Shown piece after piece: positions 49,260-58,005 of a stretch of 64,000 nucleotides of DNA (within the stretch, counting starts at the first letter, position 1; every line of letters starts with the position of its first letter). The translations under genes were made by a program, and so were the position numbers. The notes beneath the pieces are model-generated. The model was given only the letters and a program-made list of their open reading frames with translations. It was not told the origin of the DNA and searched no databases. The stretch is taken from positions 1 to 64,000 of the IMG/VR virus record IMGVR_UViG_3300009320_000011; one strand, 5' to 3'. The DNA is from a virus.

Positions 49260-49592
49260 ATGAAAAAGGTATTACTTGAAGAATTGAATTGGCCAAATGA
49301 TTTCGATAGCGATTGGTTAAATGAGATAATAGAATCTGTTAATGAAACATCTGATTGGAATGGAAAAGCTAAAATGGTAATTACACAAAAAGATGTTGAT
49401 GATTATAATGGATTATTTGATAATATGCTGGGATGGGAATTCCAAATTCAACAAAATAAACATGAAGACCATAAGACCGATGGCCAAATGGTTGAATATC
49501 AAATTAGCATAACTGATAATAAAAAACAAAAAACACAATTTTATACTGAAATGTGTTTGATGGTTGGTTGGAACATTAAGTTATTAAAATAG
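49260..49592 (+). CDS. Hypothetical protein, 110 aa
   Basis: The acidic alpha/beta protein (MKKVLLEELNWPNDFDSDWL, MVITQKDVDDYNGLFDNMLG) starts 4 bases after the reductase stop. No family recognised. Although it begins MKKVLLEE, it lacks the basic helix of the leader family and is in the replication half, so I do not count it there. Confidence 0.6.
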   Translation: MKKVLLEELNWPNDFDSDWLNEIIESVNETSDWNGKAKMVITQKDVDDYNGLFDNMLGWEFQIQQNKHEDHKTDGQMVEYQISITDNKKQKTQFYTEMCLMVGWNIKLLK

Positions 49593-49620
49593 TATTGAAA
49601 TGAAAAAAAATAAATAACGA

Positions 49621-51498
49621 ATGTACCAAAATCTTTTTTTCGATCGAGAAAGTTATGTAATGCACGTCTTCGACGATGCTAAAGGATACTATAAATCCAA
49701 ATACAATTCGTATGCCTATGTATTAGATGCTGGTGGTATGTATAATACACTGGATGGCAAAACTGTTAAGAGGATACCGGGATATAAGGTTAAAGAATAT
49801 GATAAAAGTTTATTATATGAATCAGATGTAAAACCAGAAATAAGGTTTTTGATCGACAAGTACGGACTATCAGATGAACCATCCAAAAATCATATTACAC
49901 TATTTTTTGATATCGAAGTCGAATCAGCTGATGGTTTCCCAGACCAAGTATTAGCTGAGCAAGAGGTAACTGCAATATCATGTTGGATAAAAGAGATAGA
50001 TTCATCTATACTACTTCTTCTTGATAAAAGCGACATTATAAAAGATGTAAATAAGAAAAATGTTAAAATTATATCATTCAAAGATGAAGTATCTTTATTG
50101 GATGAATTTATTAATATATTACACAAAATCAAACCAACGATACTAACTGGTTGGAATATAAATAACTTTGATATACCATATCTATATAATAGGTATACCA
50201 ATATATTTGGTGAAGATGTAGCAAAACAATTAAGTCCAATTAACATAGTTAAAGAGGATCATTATAACGACGGTGAATATAAAATAGCTGGTGTAAATTG
50301 TTTAGACTATTTATTATTATATAAGAAATTCGAATCAAACCAGAAACAAGCATATTCACTTGATTTTATTGGTGAATTGGAGATAGGACTTGGCAAGGTA
50401 AAATATGACAAATCATTGGATGATCTATACAATACAGACATCGAAGGATTTATTGAGTATTGTTTTCGTGATGTTGAAATTGTAAAACAACTTGATGAAA
50501 AATTAAACCATATTGAACTGACTAAGATGGTATGTCATAAAGGACACGTACCATACGAAGATATATTTATGTCGTCTAGATATTTAGAAGGAGCGATATT
50601 AACGTATTTGAAAAATAATGAAATAGTATCACCCAATAAAAAACCAGAAATCAAACTTGTATTATCTCGAGATCATAACTTAGATGAATCAAAATTATAT
50701 GTTAGAAGCATACCAAAAGAAACACCATTAAGTGGTATGTTAGGCATAAAGAAATCAAAATCCTCATTTGTATATGTCGACTATAAAGAATATAAGGGGA
50801 ACTATTTCATATTAAAGGAACCACTAAAAGAATATATAGATAAAACTTATAAGGTATCGTTCGAGTTTACAGGAGCTAGAGTTAAACCACCAAAACCAGG
50901 TAGGTTTAAGTGGATGTTTGATTTAGACTTAAAATCAATGTATCCGTTTTCAATTATTACATTGAATATATCTCCAGAAACAAAAAAAGGCAAAGTATTT
51001 GAATTTGACCCATATGAGTTTTATAATAATAAAGACGCAAATATAAGAGTCATATTTGACTCAGATGAATTATTGATTACGTATTCTGAATTAAGGAAAT
51101 TGTTGATAAAATATAATTGTTCTATATCATCCAATGGAATAATTTATTCACTTGAAAAACGTGGTTTGATACCAAATATACTTGAATTGTGGTCTTTTGA
51201 GCGCGATGATGTAAAGGAAAAACGCGATGAACATAAAGAAGGATCAAAGAAATATCAGTATTTCGATAGACTCCAGGAAAGGCAAAAGGTTTTGCTTAAC
51301 TCAATTTATGGGTGTCTTGGTCTGCAATCATTTCGTTGGTATGATTTAGATAATGCGGAAGCAACAACGTCGAGTGGAAGGACATTAATAACATATTCAG
51401 AAAAAGTTGCAAATTTATTTTATAATAAAGAGTTAAATATCGATGTAAGTGCATCAAAAAATAATCAAGTAGATTATTGTGCTTACATCGATACGTAG
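49621..51498 (+). CDS. 43: Family B DNA polymerase, N-part (exonuclease, fingers, palm up to motif C)
   Basis: 625 aa. The exonuclease domain has Exo I LFFDIEVESADGF, Exo II ILTGWNINNFDIPYLYNRY and Exo III EYCFRDVEIV. Polymerase motif A is MFDLDLKSMYPFSII and motif B QKVLLNSIYGCLGLQSF. The frame ends AYIDT-TAG, in the middle of motif C (YxDTDS). The next gene starts MDSLFF without any spacer. Together they give about 912 residues, near T4 gp43 (898). A 6-base TAGATG is all that separates the halves. A strong hairpin precedes the stop. The two chains presumably assemble, with the motif C aspartates on different chains. Confidence 0.92.
   Translation: MYQNLFFDRESYVMHVFDDAKGYYKSKYNSYAYVLDAGGMYNTLDGKTVKRIPGYKVKEYDKSLLYESDVKPEIRFLIDKYGLSDEPSKNHITLFFDIEVESADGFPDQVLAEQEVTAISCWIKEIDSSILLLLDKSDIIKDVNKKNVKIISFKDEVSLLDEFINILHKIKPTILTGWNINNFDIPYLYNRYTNIFGEDVAKQLSPINIVKEDHYNDGEYKIAGVNCLDYLLLYKKFESNQKQAYSLDFIGELEIGLGKVKYDKSLDDLYNTDIEGFIEYCFRDVEIVKQLDEKLNHIELTKMVCHKGHVPYEDIFMSSRYLEGAILTYLKNNEIVSPNKKPEIKLVLSRDHNLDESKLYVRSIPKETPLSGMLGIKKSKSSFVYVDYKEYKGNYFILKEPLKEYIDKTYKVSFEFTGARVKPPKPGRFKWMFDLDLKSMYPFSIITLNISPETKKGKVFEFDPYEFYNNKDANIRVIFDSDELLITYSELRKLLIKYNCSISSNGIIYSLEKRGLIPNILELWSFERDDVKEKRDEHKEGSKKYQYFDRLQERQKVLLNSIYGCLGLQSFRWYDLDNAEATTSSGRTLITYSEKVANLFYNKELNIDVSASKNNQVDYCAYIDT
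51438..51493 (+). other. 12-bp perfect inverted repeat before polymerase break
   Basis: Arms TATCGATGTAAG (51438-51449) and CTTACATCGATA (51482-51493), continued inward by two G-U and two Watson-Crick pairs to about 16 bp with a 24-base loop. Its 3' arm encodes the conserved A-Y-I-D of motif C; TAG follows 2 bases later. Confidence 0.88.
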
Positions 51499-52362
51499 AT
51501 GGATTCATTATTCTTTTCAACTTTACCAATTATTGAAAAAAGATATCCAACTGAGGATTATGAAAATGATTCTTTTATGATTAATAAAACACTTGAAATC
51601 ACTAGAGAAATACAAAACTTTATTAATGATTCGTATAAAAATTATTCAAATGGATTTCATTGTGTTAAAAATCATAGCTACAAAATTAAGCAAGAACTTG
51701 TAGCAAAATCCGGATTTTGGTTAGATGTAAAGAAACGATATGCATTACTAATAGTTGATAAAGAGGGCGTGAGACTTGAAAAACCAAAATTAGATGTAAA
51801 GGGATTGGATACTGTACGTAGTGATTTTCCAAATAGTATGCGTGAGTTTATGAAGGAAACATTAATGCATATATTAGAGTTTAAGTCAAAAGAGTTTTTG
51901 GATAAACATATTGAGCAATTCAAAGAAAAAATAAATTCAATTGAAGTAAAAGATATCGCTCGACCATCTTCAGTAAATGGTATTGGTAAGTATTCTGGAA
52001 GAAAAACACCAGGAGGATTGACTGAAATTAAAAAAGGAGCTCAATCACATATAAAAGGATGTATATATTATAATGATTTGATTAATATATTTGATCAATC
52101 AAAAGATTACGAGCACATCAGGAATAAAGATAAAATTAAGAGTGTTTACTTGAAAGACAATCCATATCAATTTGAATCTTTATCTTATCGGGGATATGAC
52201 GATCCGCCAGAAATTATTGAATTTATTGAAAAATATATAGACCGAAATAAAATCTTTGAATTATTGCTGGTAAATAAATTAAATTCATTCTATAAAGCTT
52301 TGGGCTGGGGCGAGATTAATGCGTTAATAAATAAAAACATAAATAAATTTTTTGATTTTTAG
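51499..52362 (+). CDS. 43: Family B DNA polymerase, C-part (rest of palm and thumb)
   Basis: 287 aa beginning MDSLFFSTLPIIEKRYPTED. The DS completes motif C, and later segments AKSGFWLDVKKRYALLIVDK (KKRY motif), VKGLDTVRSDFPNSMREFMK and the basic thumb region follow. The ATG directly abuts the TAG of the N-part, and no clear RBS is present inside the upstream gene. Expression by termination-reinitiation is likely. A similar break of gp43 into two genes is known in some T4 relatives, but I know of no case at this exact point. Confidence 0.9.
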   Translation: MDSLFFSTLPIIEKRYPTEDYENDSFMINKTLEITREIQNFINDSYKNYSNGFHCVKNHSYKIKQELVAKSGFWLDVKKRYALLIVDKEGVRLEKPKLDVKGLDTVRSDFPNSMREFMKETLMHILEFKSKEFLDKHIEQFKEKINSIEVKDIARPSSVNGIGKYSGRKTPGGLTEIKKGAQSHIKGCIYYNDLINIFDQSKDYEHIRNKDKIKSVYLKDNPYQFESLSYRGYDDPPEIIEFIEKYIDRNKIFELLLVNKLNSFYKALGWGEINALINKNINKFFDF

Positions 52363-53115
52363 ATGATATACAATTATAAAGACGGAGACATAGACTTTAG
52401 TGATATAACTCTTAATTTAAGAGCTGATCAAAAGAGAAAAGTAAGAACTAAAAATACTGATATACTATACAAATATCAGAATAAGTATTATACGAAATAC
52501 AAATCGAATTACCGACGGTTGCTTTGGAATACTAAGACCGCGATGAGTAATAATTATATTTTGGCATGCAAATTTATAGATTTCAGCACGGTCGATTCAT
52601 TTATCGATATTGGATGTGGAACTGGAGAGTTTATAGATTATGTTATATCAAATCATGAAATAGACAATATTGTTGGCGTCGATGCCGTACCAAATTTTGT
52701 TGATTATGCTAAAAAAGAAAATAAAAATCATAATGTAGAATTTATAAATGACAATCTATTTAATATACCAAATAACGATGGCATTAAAACATATGATCTC
52801 TGCACTATGATTGGTGTATTGCAGGTATTAGATCTAAATTCAATGGAGCATATTTTTGATGTAATCAAAGAAGTAGTAAATAGTGGCGGTCAAATTTGGC
52901 TAACATCAGTTAATTATTATAAGTATATAAAACATCGTTTTAGTACAGACAATCGACGATTGGCTGGAACTTGGAAACATAAAGTTGAAGAAGTGGTATA
53001 TTATATGAAAGATGATTTTCATGATATTAAATTCGGTTCTTTCGATAAAGATGGAGAAATAGCTGAAAATAAATACGACGGCAGATATATTTTCGTTTAT
53101 GGAGTTAAAAACTAA
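52363..53115 (+). CDS. Class I SAM-dependent methyltransferase
   Basis: 250 aa. The SAM-binding motif I is DSFIDIGCGTGEFIDYV; then IVGVDAVPNFVDYA (motif II), DLCTMIGVLQVL (motif IV region) and SGGQIWLTSVNYYKY. The ATG abuts the polymerase stop. The substrate is not clear; there is no DNA-MTase motif such as DPPY, so it may act on a small molecule, a protein or a modified base. Confidence 0.75.
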   Translation: MIYNYKDGDIDFSDITLNLRADQKRKVRTKNTDILYKYQNKYYTKYKSNYRRLLWNTKTAMSNNYILACKFIDFSTVDSFIDIGCGTGEFIDYVISNHEIDNIVGVDAVPNFVDYAKKENKNHNVEFINDNLFNIPNNDGIKTYDLCTMIGVLQVLDLNSMEHIFDVIKEVVNSGGQIWLTSVNYYKYIKHRFSTDNRRLAGTWKHKVEEVVYYMKDDFHDIKFGSFDKDGEIAENKYDGRYIFVYGVKN

Positions 53116-53121
53116 TTAAAA

Positions 53122-53955
53122 ATGGATCCAAATAAAATTAAAATAGATGATTTTTTCTCGTTGCCATATTATATTTCATTTTATAATCTGATGTGCAAGC
53201 CACTTCCAAATAATATTGGATTCATAAAGAATAAGAATCAAATGGTATTATTCAAGCAAGAATATATCGAAGACGCTCAGCCATTTCTAGACGGCATAAA
53301 GAAAATTATACTGTTTAATATGAGCGAGGATAATTATGATTTATTTCTGAAACGTGGAATAAAGCATGCTAAATCTAAAAATGATAGCATTATTTCAATA
53401 TTTGATGGTGATTTTTTCAAATTGGAAGGAAAAAAACATAGACATTTAAGATATAGAAGAAATCATTATACAAAACGATTTAATTTTGAGGTTAGAGACA
53501 GCGTTAGATCAATGTATGATTTTGATATTTTTATAAAGAAGTGGAATAATATGAGAAAAGATGCACACTTTCAATTACATACTGGCTATGATGTTAGATT
53601 CATTAAAGAGAATCTGAACAATTATAAAGATAAACTAGTGCAAAAGTGGTTTTATGATGATAATGAATTAGTCGGATATTCAGTCGTTGATAGAGCGTCT
53701 AATGGCAAATATAATCTATTATGTAGGAAAGCTTTCACTGATGAAAAATATACTGATTTATGTATGTATATGGATTATTGTGTATTCAAATTAATCTACG
53801 ATGATATAAAAAAACCTTATTTAGTTAATATGGGCGCTGGACAATCTGGAGTTAAACAATATAAAGAGACTAAATTTCCATATTTTGCTTCATATAAATT
53901 GATAACAGCTAAATATGATGTAGTTAATGACCAGGTAGTAAATAATTTCTGGTAA
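53122..53955 (+). CDS. GNAT-like acyl/aminoacyl transferase (DUF2156/FemAB-like)
   Basis: 277 aa. It has GKKHRHLRYRRNHYTKRFNF followed by VRDSVRSMYDFDIFIKKWNN, and a second half with WFYDDNELVGYSVVDRASNG, then KPYLVNMGAGQSGVKQYKET. This resembles the tandem acyltransferase folds of lysyl-phosphatidylglycerol synthase C-domains and related enzymes. The assignment is tentative. Next to several methyltransferases it could belong to a DNA or envelope modification pathway. Confidence 0.45.
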   Translation: MDPNKIKIDDFFSLPYYISFYNLMCKPLPNNIGFIKNKNQMVLFKQEYIEDAQPFLDGIKKIILFNMSEDNYDLFLKRGIKHAKSKNDSIISIFDGDFFKLEGKKHRHLRYRRNHYTKRFNFEVRDSVRSMYDFDIFIKKWNNMRKDAHFQLHTGYDVRFIKENLNNYKDKLVQKWFYDDNELVGYSVVDRASNGKYNLLCRKAFTDEKYTDLCMYMDYCVFKLIYDDIKKPYLVNMGAGQSGVKQYKETKFPYFASYKLITAKYDVVNDQVVNNFW

Positions 53956-53958
53956 AGC

Positions 53959-53989
53959 TTGTAGCTGTCCCATAATTTTTGTATATTTA
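53959..53989 (+). promoter_or_regulatory. Bacteroidota-like promoter, nearly leaderless
   Basis: TTG at 53959-53961, 20-base spacer, TATATTTA at 53982-53989, ATG 5 bases later at 53995. Confidence 0.7.
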
Positions 53990-53994
53990 TATAA

Positions 53995-55527
53995 ATGAAG
54001 TATTTTTACGAGAAAACAGATTTCGACAAATTCAAATCAAATATATCATATGATGATATACTGGGCATGGACGAATGTCAATTTACCGCTTGGGTAAAGC
54101 TATTGAGATTAGAAGTCATCCAGAACTGGAACAATGGAATCCCTCCGGTCGTAGGAAAAAATGAAATTGATATCATAAAGTCATTCCGGAAAATCAGAGG
54201 GTTTTTTACACCAGACTTGATTTTACCAGACAAGGATTGCTTGGGAATAATCCGAAATTTCAATAAAACTGGAAGTGAAATAAATCAATTTTTCCCAACA
54301 ATGCTCAAAACTAAAATTACTATAAGTAAAAACCCAGATAAAGCAAAATCAATATATGATGTGATTTCAAAGGATTGTTTTCTAGATAGGTTTATTCATA
54401 TAATGAAGCGGACACTCAAACGTGATTCAATGTACATATATTCAAAATCGCTAACAAAACAGACAAATGAGGATGAAATTTGTTATATGGGCGGTGATGG
54501 ATATAAATGGATTATTGATAATATTAAAAAACTAACAAATTATGGCATATGGTTAAATGAAGTAGATGATTGCAGTGATGATGAATACGTATATCTCATC
54601 AAATCAGACATCGAAAAATTAATTGAATCAAATCATATAACGCAAAAAGAACTAACAAATATATCCGATCTAAAAGACGATAAAAAATACTTAATTCGAT
54701 ATTATAAAAAAAATCAACAAATATTTCCAGGAATAATTCAAATACTCAGACTAAGTCTTGGAACGCAACCAGTTGTGAATTTTCCACCAACTACTGCAAA
54801 ATTACTGTACGAAAAGTATACAGAACACATAGATAAGGATGTGATCAATATATATGATCCAAGTGCTGGCTGGGGCGGTCGTATTTTGGGAGCAATGTCA
54901 TTATCAAAAAGAGTACATTATGTTGGAGTAGATCCAAATATAGATAATTTCATATCAGGACCCAATATTACAAGGTATGAATACTTAGCTGACTTCTATA
55001 ATGAAAAATGTATTGGATCAACAAATGAAAATTTTAATAAGTTTTTTGAATCAAAAGAAAATAAAAATACATATGACATATATCCATCGGGAAGTGAAAA
55101 TATACACTTGAATCCCGATTTTCAAAAATATAAAGGAAAGATTGATTTTGTGTTTACGTCGCCTCCCTACTTTAATCGAGAACAATATGGCGATTCTGAT
55201 GGTCAATCATATATTCAATATCCTAAATATGAAGACTGGAGGGATAATTTTCTAAAACCAACATTGAAAACAGCAGTTGAATATCTGGACAATGATAGGT
55301 ATTTGGCGTGGAATATAGCATCAATTAAAATAGGCAAAGATGAGTATTTACCGTTACAAGAAGATTCAGTGCAAATACTGAAGGATTTGGGAATGGAATA
55401 TATTGGATATTATCGGATGTTAATGACGAAAATGATTGGAATCCGACCGAAAGGAGTATTAAATTGGATAGAGATAAAAGGAGTTTGGTATAAATATGAG
55501 CCAATATTTCTGGCATATAAAAATTAA
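53995..55527 (+). CDS. DNA methyltransferase-like protein with TSPPYF motif, 510 aa
   Basis: The C-terminal 250 residues hold the SAM-binding segment INIYDPSAGWGGRILGAMSL, then VHYVGVDPNIDNF and the catalytic-type motif FVFTSPPYFNREQYGD. They end in RPKGVLNWIEIKGVWYKYEP. The N-terminal 270 residues are of a distinct, unknown helical domain, possibly for target recognition. A paralogue with the same GWG and TSPPYF motifs lies at 56797. N4/N6-type methylation of DNA is the simplest reading. It has its own promoter. Confidence 0.75.
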   Translation: MKYFYEKTDFDKFKSNISYDDILGMDECQFTAWVKLLRLEVIQNWNNGIPPVVGKNEIDIIKSFRKIRGFFTPDLILPDKDCLGIIRNFNKTGSEINQFFPTMLKTKITISKNPDKAKSIYDVISKDCFLDRFIHIMKRTLKRDSMYIYSKSLTKQTNEDEICYMGGDGYKWIIDNIKKLTNYGIWLNEVDDCSDDEYVYLIKSDIEKLIESNHITQKELTNISDLKDDKKYLIRYYKKNQQIFPGIIQILRLSLGTQPVVNFPPTTAKLLYEKYTEHIDKDVINIYDPSAGWGGRILGAMSLSKRVHYVGVDPNIDNFISGPNITRYEYLADFYNEKCIGSTNENFNKFFESKENKNTYDIYPSGSENIHLNPDFQKYKGKIDFVFTSPPYFNREQYGDSDGQSYIQYPKYEDWRDNFLKPTLKTAVEYLDNDRYLAWNIASIKIGKDEYLPLQEDSVQILKDLGMEYIGYYRMLMTKMIGIRPKGVLNWIEIKGVWYKYEPIFLAYKN

Positions 55528-55530
55528 ATT

Positions 55531-55755
55531 ATGAAAAAAGAAGAAAAAGTAATTAATGGGGTCTTAGAACATATTTCATCAATAGAAGAAAAAACTGGTT
55601 TTGCTCATAGAATAATATTTGAAGTCGTAAACTGGTCTTCAATGAATTATTATGAAGCAATGGGATTACTAGAGGGAGTAAAAATTGATTATCACGAAAC
55701 TTGGAGCAAAATCATACAAGAAGAAAATGAAGAAGATAGAAAAAAATTAAATTAA
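55531..55755 (+). CDS. Small acidic protein, 74 aa
   Basis: MKKEEKVINGVLEHISSIEE continues into a helical acidic protein with VVNWSSMNYYEAMGLLEGVK. It starts three bases after the methyltransferase stop. Similar short phage proteins of unknown role exist; nothing more can be said. Confidence 0.6.
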   Translation: MKKEEKVINGVLEHISSIEEKTGFAHRIIFEVVNWSSMNYYEAMGLLEGVKIDYHETWSKIIQEENEEDRKKLN

Positions 55756-55765
55756 ATAATAAATT

Positions 55766-56056
55766 ATGAAAGAATATAATGTAAAATATAAAGTGGGTGC
55801 CGATGTTTATATATTATCATCAAAGAAAATTTATAAAAGTAGAATTGACAAAATTAGAGTTATAGAAAGTCAACCATACAGTGAATTTGAGTATGGTAGA
55901 CATCCTGGAGAAAAAGGAAGCGTTGTTGAAAAAGATGGAATTGAAATTGATTATTTAGTAATTACGTATAAAACCGATAATTATACATCATATGATTGGT
56001 ATAGTCAAGATGATATTTTTGATAATGAAGAAGAACTAATAAGGAAAATTAAATAA
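55766..56056 (+). CDS. Hypothetical small beta-rich protein, 96 aa
   Basis: Beta-rich protein with VKYKVGADVYILSSKKIYKS (SH3-like start), HPGEKGSVVEKDGIEIDYLV and a C-terminal DNYTSYDWYSQDDIFDNEEE. It looks like a small KOW/SH3-like barrel. Lies just upstream of the sliding clamp gene. Confidence 0.6.
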   Translation: MKEYNVKYKVGADVYILSSKKIYKSRIDKIRVIESQPYSEFEYGRHPGEKGSVVEKDGIEIDYLVITYKTDNYTSYDWYSQDDIFDNEEELIRKIK

Positions 56057-56071
56057 TAATAAAAACAAATC

Positions 56072-56794
56072 ATGAAAAAAGAAAGTTTATTACAATTCAT
56101 TGACAAGTACAGTCTCGGAGATAATATCTCTACTGTACTAATTAAATCAGAGAACGACACAGTATCTGTTGATTTTATATCTGATGATAAAACAACAAAA
56201 GGAACTGTCGTGATGAATGATTTTAAGGACTTGGGTGAAGCCGAACTTGGAATCTATAATACCGGAAAGCTAAAGAAAATGCTTGATGTACTGGACGATA
56301 CTATTGATATTGAGTACAAAAAAGAATCTTCAGCAAACAAAATATCATCTGTCATTTTATCGGATAAAAAAATCAAAACAAAGTATGTTGTATGCGAACA
56401 GAGTGTAATTCCGGTAGTTCCAAAAATGAAAGCAGAACCACCATATGAAATCGAAGTTGATATCGACACAGATTTTATTGATGATTTTATTCGAGTAAAT
56501 AATGCTATTGATGCAGAAACATTTACTGCAATTGCAGACGATGATTCTATTAAGTTTGTTTTTGGTTATGTAAAACATACCAATACAAATACAATTACAC
56601 TTGATATTAAGGCAAAAACGCAATCAAAAATTGATGAAGTAACATTAAATTCAAATATGTTAACTGAAGTATTGAAAGCAAATAGAGGCTTAAGTGGATC
56701 AATTAAAATATCATCTGCTGGGTTATCATTTATTAAGTTTACTTCTACTAAATTTGAAACTGAATATTATTTAGTTGCTGCTCAAAGTATTTAA
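56072..56794 (+). CDS. 45: Sliding clamp, T4 gp45-like
   Basis: 240 aa (T4 gp45 is 228 aa). It shows the two-domain clamp pattern: DFKDLGEAELGIYNTGKLKK and MLDVLDDTIDIEYKKES in the first half, ADDDSIKFVFGYVKHTNTNT and the end SFIKFTSTKFETEYYLVAAQ in the second. The trimeric ring holds the polymerase on DNA and in T4 also activates late transcription. It is followed, after two genes, by the clamp loader as in T4. Confidence 0.85.
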   Translation: MKKESLLQFIDKYSLGDNISTVLIKSENDTVSVDFISDDKTTKGTVVMNDFKDLGEAELGIYNTGKLKKMLDVLDDTIDIEYKKESSANKISSVILSDKKIKTKYVVCEQSVIPVVPKMKAEPPYEIEVDIDTDFIDDFIRVNNAIDAETFTAIADDDSIKFVFGYVKHTNTNTITLDIKAKTQSKIDEVTLNSNMLTEVLKANRGLSGSIKISSAGLSFIKFTSTKFETEYYLVAAQSI

Positions 56795-56796
56795 TT

Positions 56797-58002
56797 ATGT
56801 CTGCTAAAACTGGATATACACCAACACCACTACATCCTTATTTTGAGAGATTTTTGAATCGGGAACCATACCTCTATATTACAAAAGAGGAACACGATTA
56901 TATAGTTAAAAATTTCGAAGTAAGAGAAGGTAGGATACAGTTAGCAAATGTTATGGTTACTTATCCACCACCGATCCGCGAACATTCGTTGAAAGATTGC
57001 TATGTCGATTATCTGAAATTGAAGTCTACTCGTCTTAATGAGTTGTTTGTTACTGGCGATTGGAATTTTAGGAATGAAAAGGATTTTAAGCATTCTGTTA
57101 AACTAGATGGTAAGAACACATACATAAGACGCATAATGACTGGCAATATATCTAGTGATTTCTTCCATATAAAAAATAGATGGAGTTCATCTTCAATTAG
57201 GTTTCCAGCTCCAATTGATGTATGGAATCAACACAAATATTCGTACTTAATAGCTGGAGCTTTTTATACACTTGGGTTTGAAGAATTCAATCTAAGTGCG
57301 TTTAAGACTATGACAGCATTGCGTACATATATATGTTCTCAGTTTAAGCCAAACGTAGCTAAAGTACTGTATGATTATTTCAAAGCAGAATCTGTCTTGG
57401 ATTTCTCGATGGGATGGGGAGATCGACTAGCTGGGTTTTTCGCAGCAAACACAGCACAATTATATGTTGGCGTAGATCCAAAAGTTGATAATCATCCGAT
57501 ATATAATGAACAAGCCGAGCATTATCAAAAATGGAACGGCTGGTTTGAAGTTAGCAAAAAAACAGACTTCATAATTGCTCCAGCTGAAGATGCTGATTTA
57601 TCAAAATATGAAAATAAAATTGATTTGGTATTTACATCACCACCATACTTCGATACAGAAGTATATTCTGGTGAAGAAACTCAATCATGCAATAAATATA
57701 AAACAATCAACGACTGGAATGAATTATTTCTACATAAAGCAATAGACAATGTATGGAAAACAATAAAACCAGGCGGACATATGTTGATCAATATAGCTGA
57801 CGTAAAAAGAGGCAATACATATATGAATATATGTGATATAATGATTGAATATGTTGAAGGAAAACATAAAGCAAAATACATAGGAGCAATTGGAATGCAA
57901 ATGACGCTGAGACCAAATTCAGCCGCGAGAACTGAAGAGTTCGAAGGTGATAAGAATTCAGTATTTTGCGAGCCAGTTTGGATATTTAAGAAACTAGGAT
58001 AA
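56797..58002 (+). CDS. DNA methyltransferase-like protein with TSPPYF motif, 401 aa
   Basis: SAM-binding region SVLDFSMGWGDRLAGFFAAN, then LYVGVDPKVDNHPIYNEQ and the catalytic-type motif LVFTSPPYFDTEVYSGEE, followed by TIKPGGHMLINIADVKRG. It is a paralogue of the C-terminal half of 53995. Starts two bases after the clamp stop. Two such enzymes plus the DLPYG enzyme at 61706 suggest extensive modification of phage DNA, perhaps for protection against restriction. Confidence 0.75.
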   Translation: MSAKTGYTPTPLHPYFERFLNREPYLYITKEEHDYIVKNFEVREGRIQLANVMVTYPPPIREHSLKDCYVDYLKLKSTRLNELFVTGDWNFRNEKDFKHSVKLDGKNTYIRRIMTGNISSDFFHIKNRWSSSSIRFPAPIDVWNQHKYSYLIAGAFYTLGFEEFNLSAFKTMTALRTYICSQFKPNVAKVLYDYFKAESVLDFSMGWGDRLAGFFAANTAQLYVGVDPKVDNHPIYNEQAEHYQKWNGWFEVSKKTDFIIAPAEDADLSKYENKIDLVFTSPPYFDTEVYSGEETQSCNKYKTINDWNELFLHKAIDNVWKTIKPGGHMLINIADVKRGNTYMNICDIMIEYVEGKHKAKYIGAIGMQMTLRPNSAARTEEFEGDKNSVFCEPVWIFKKLG

Positions 58003-58005
58003 ATT

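Noticed and set aside
49260-49592. Leader-family member in the replication half
   Set aside because: The start MKKVLLEELNWP lacks the basic REEIK helix and the gene is far from virion genes.
51496-51498. Genome-wide TAG recoding to explain the polymerase stop
   Set aside because: TAG ends other genes here (for example at 1431, 2579, 13001 and 19141) where a new gene starts soon after, so TAG acts as a normal stop.
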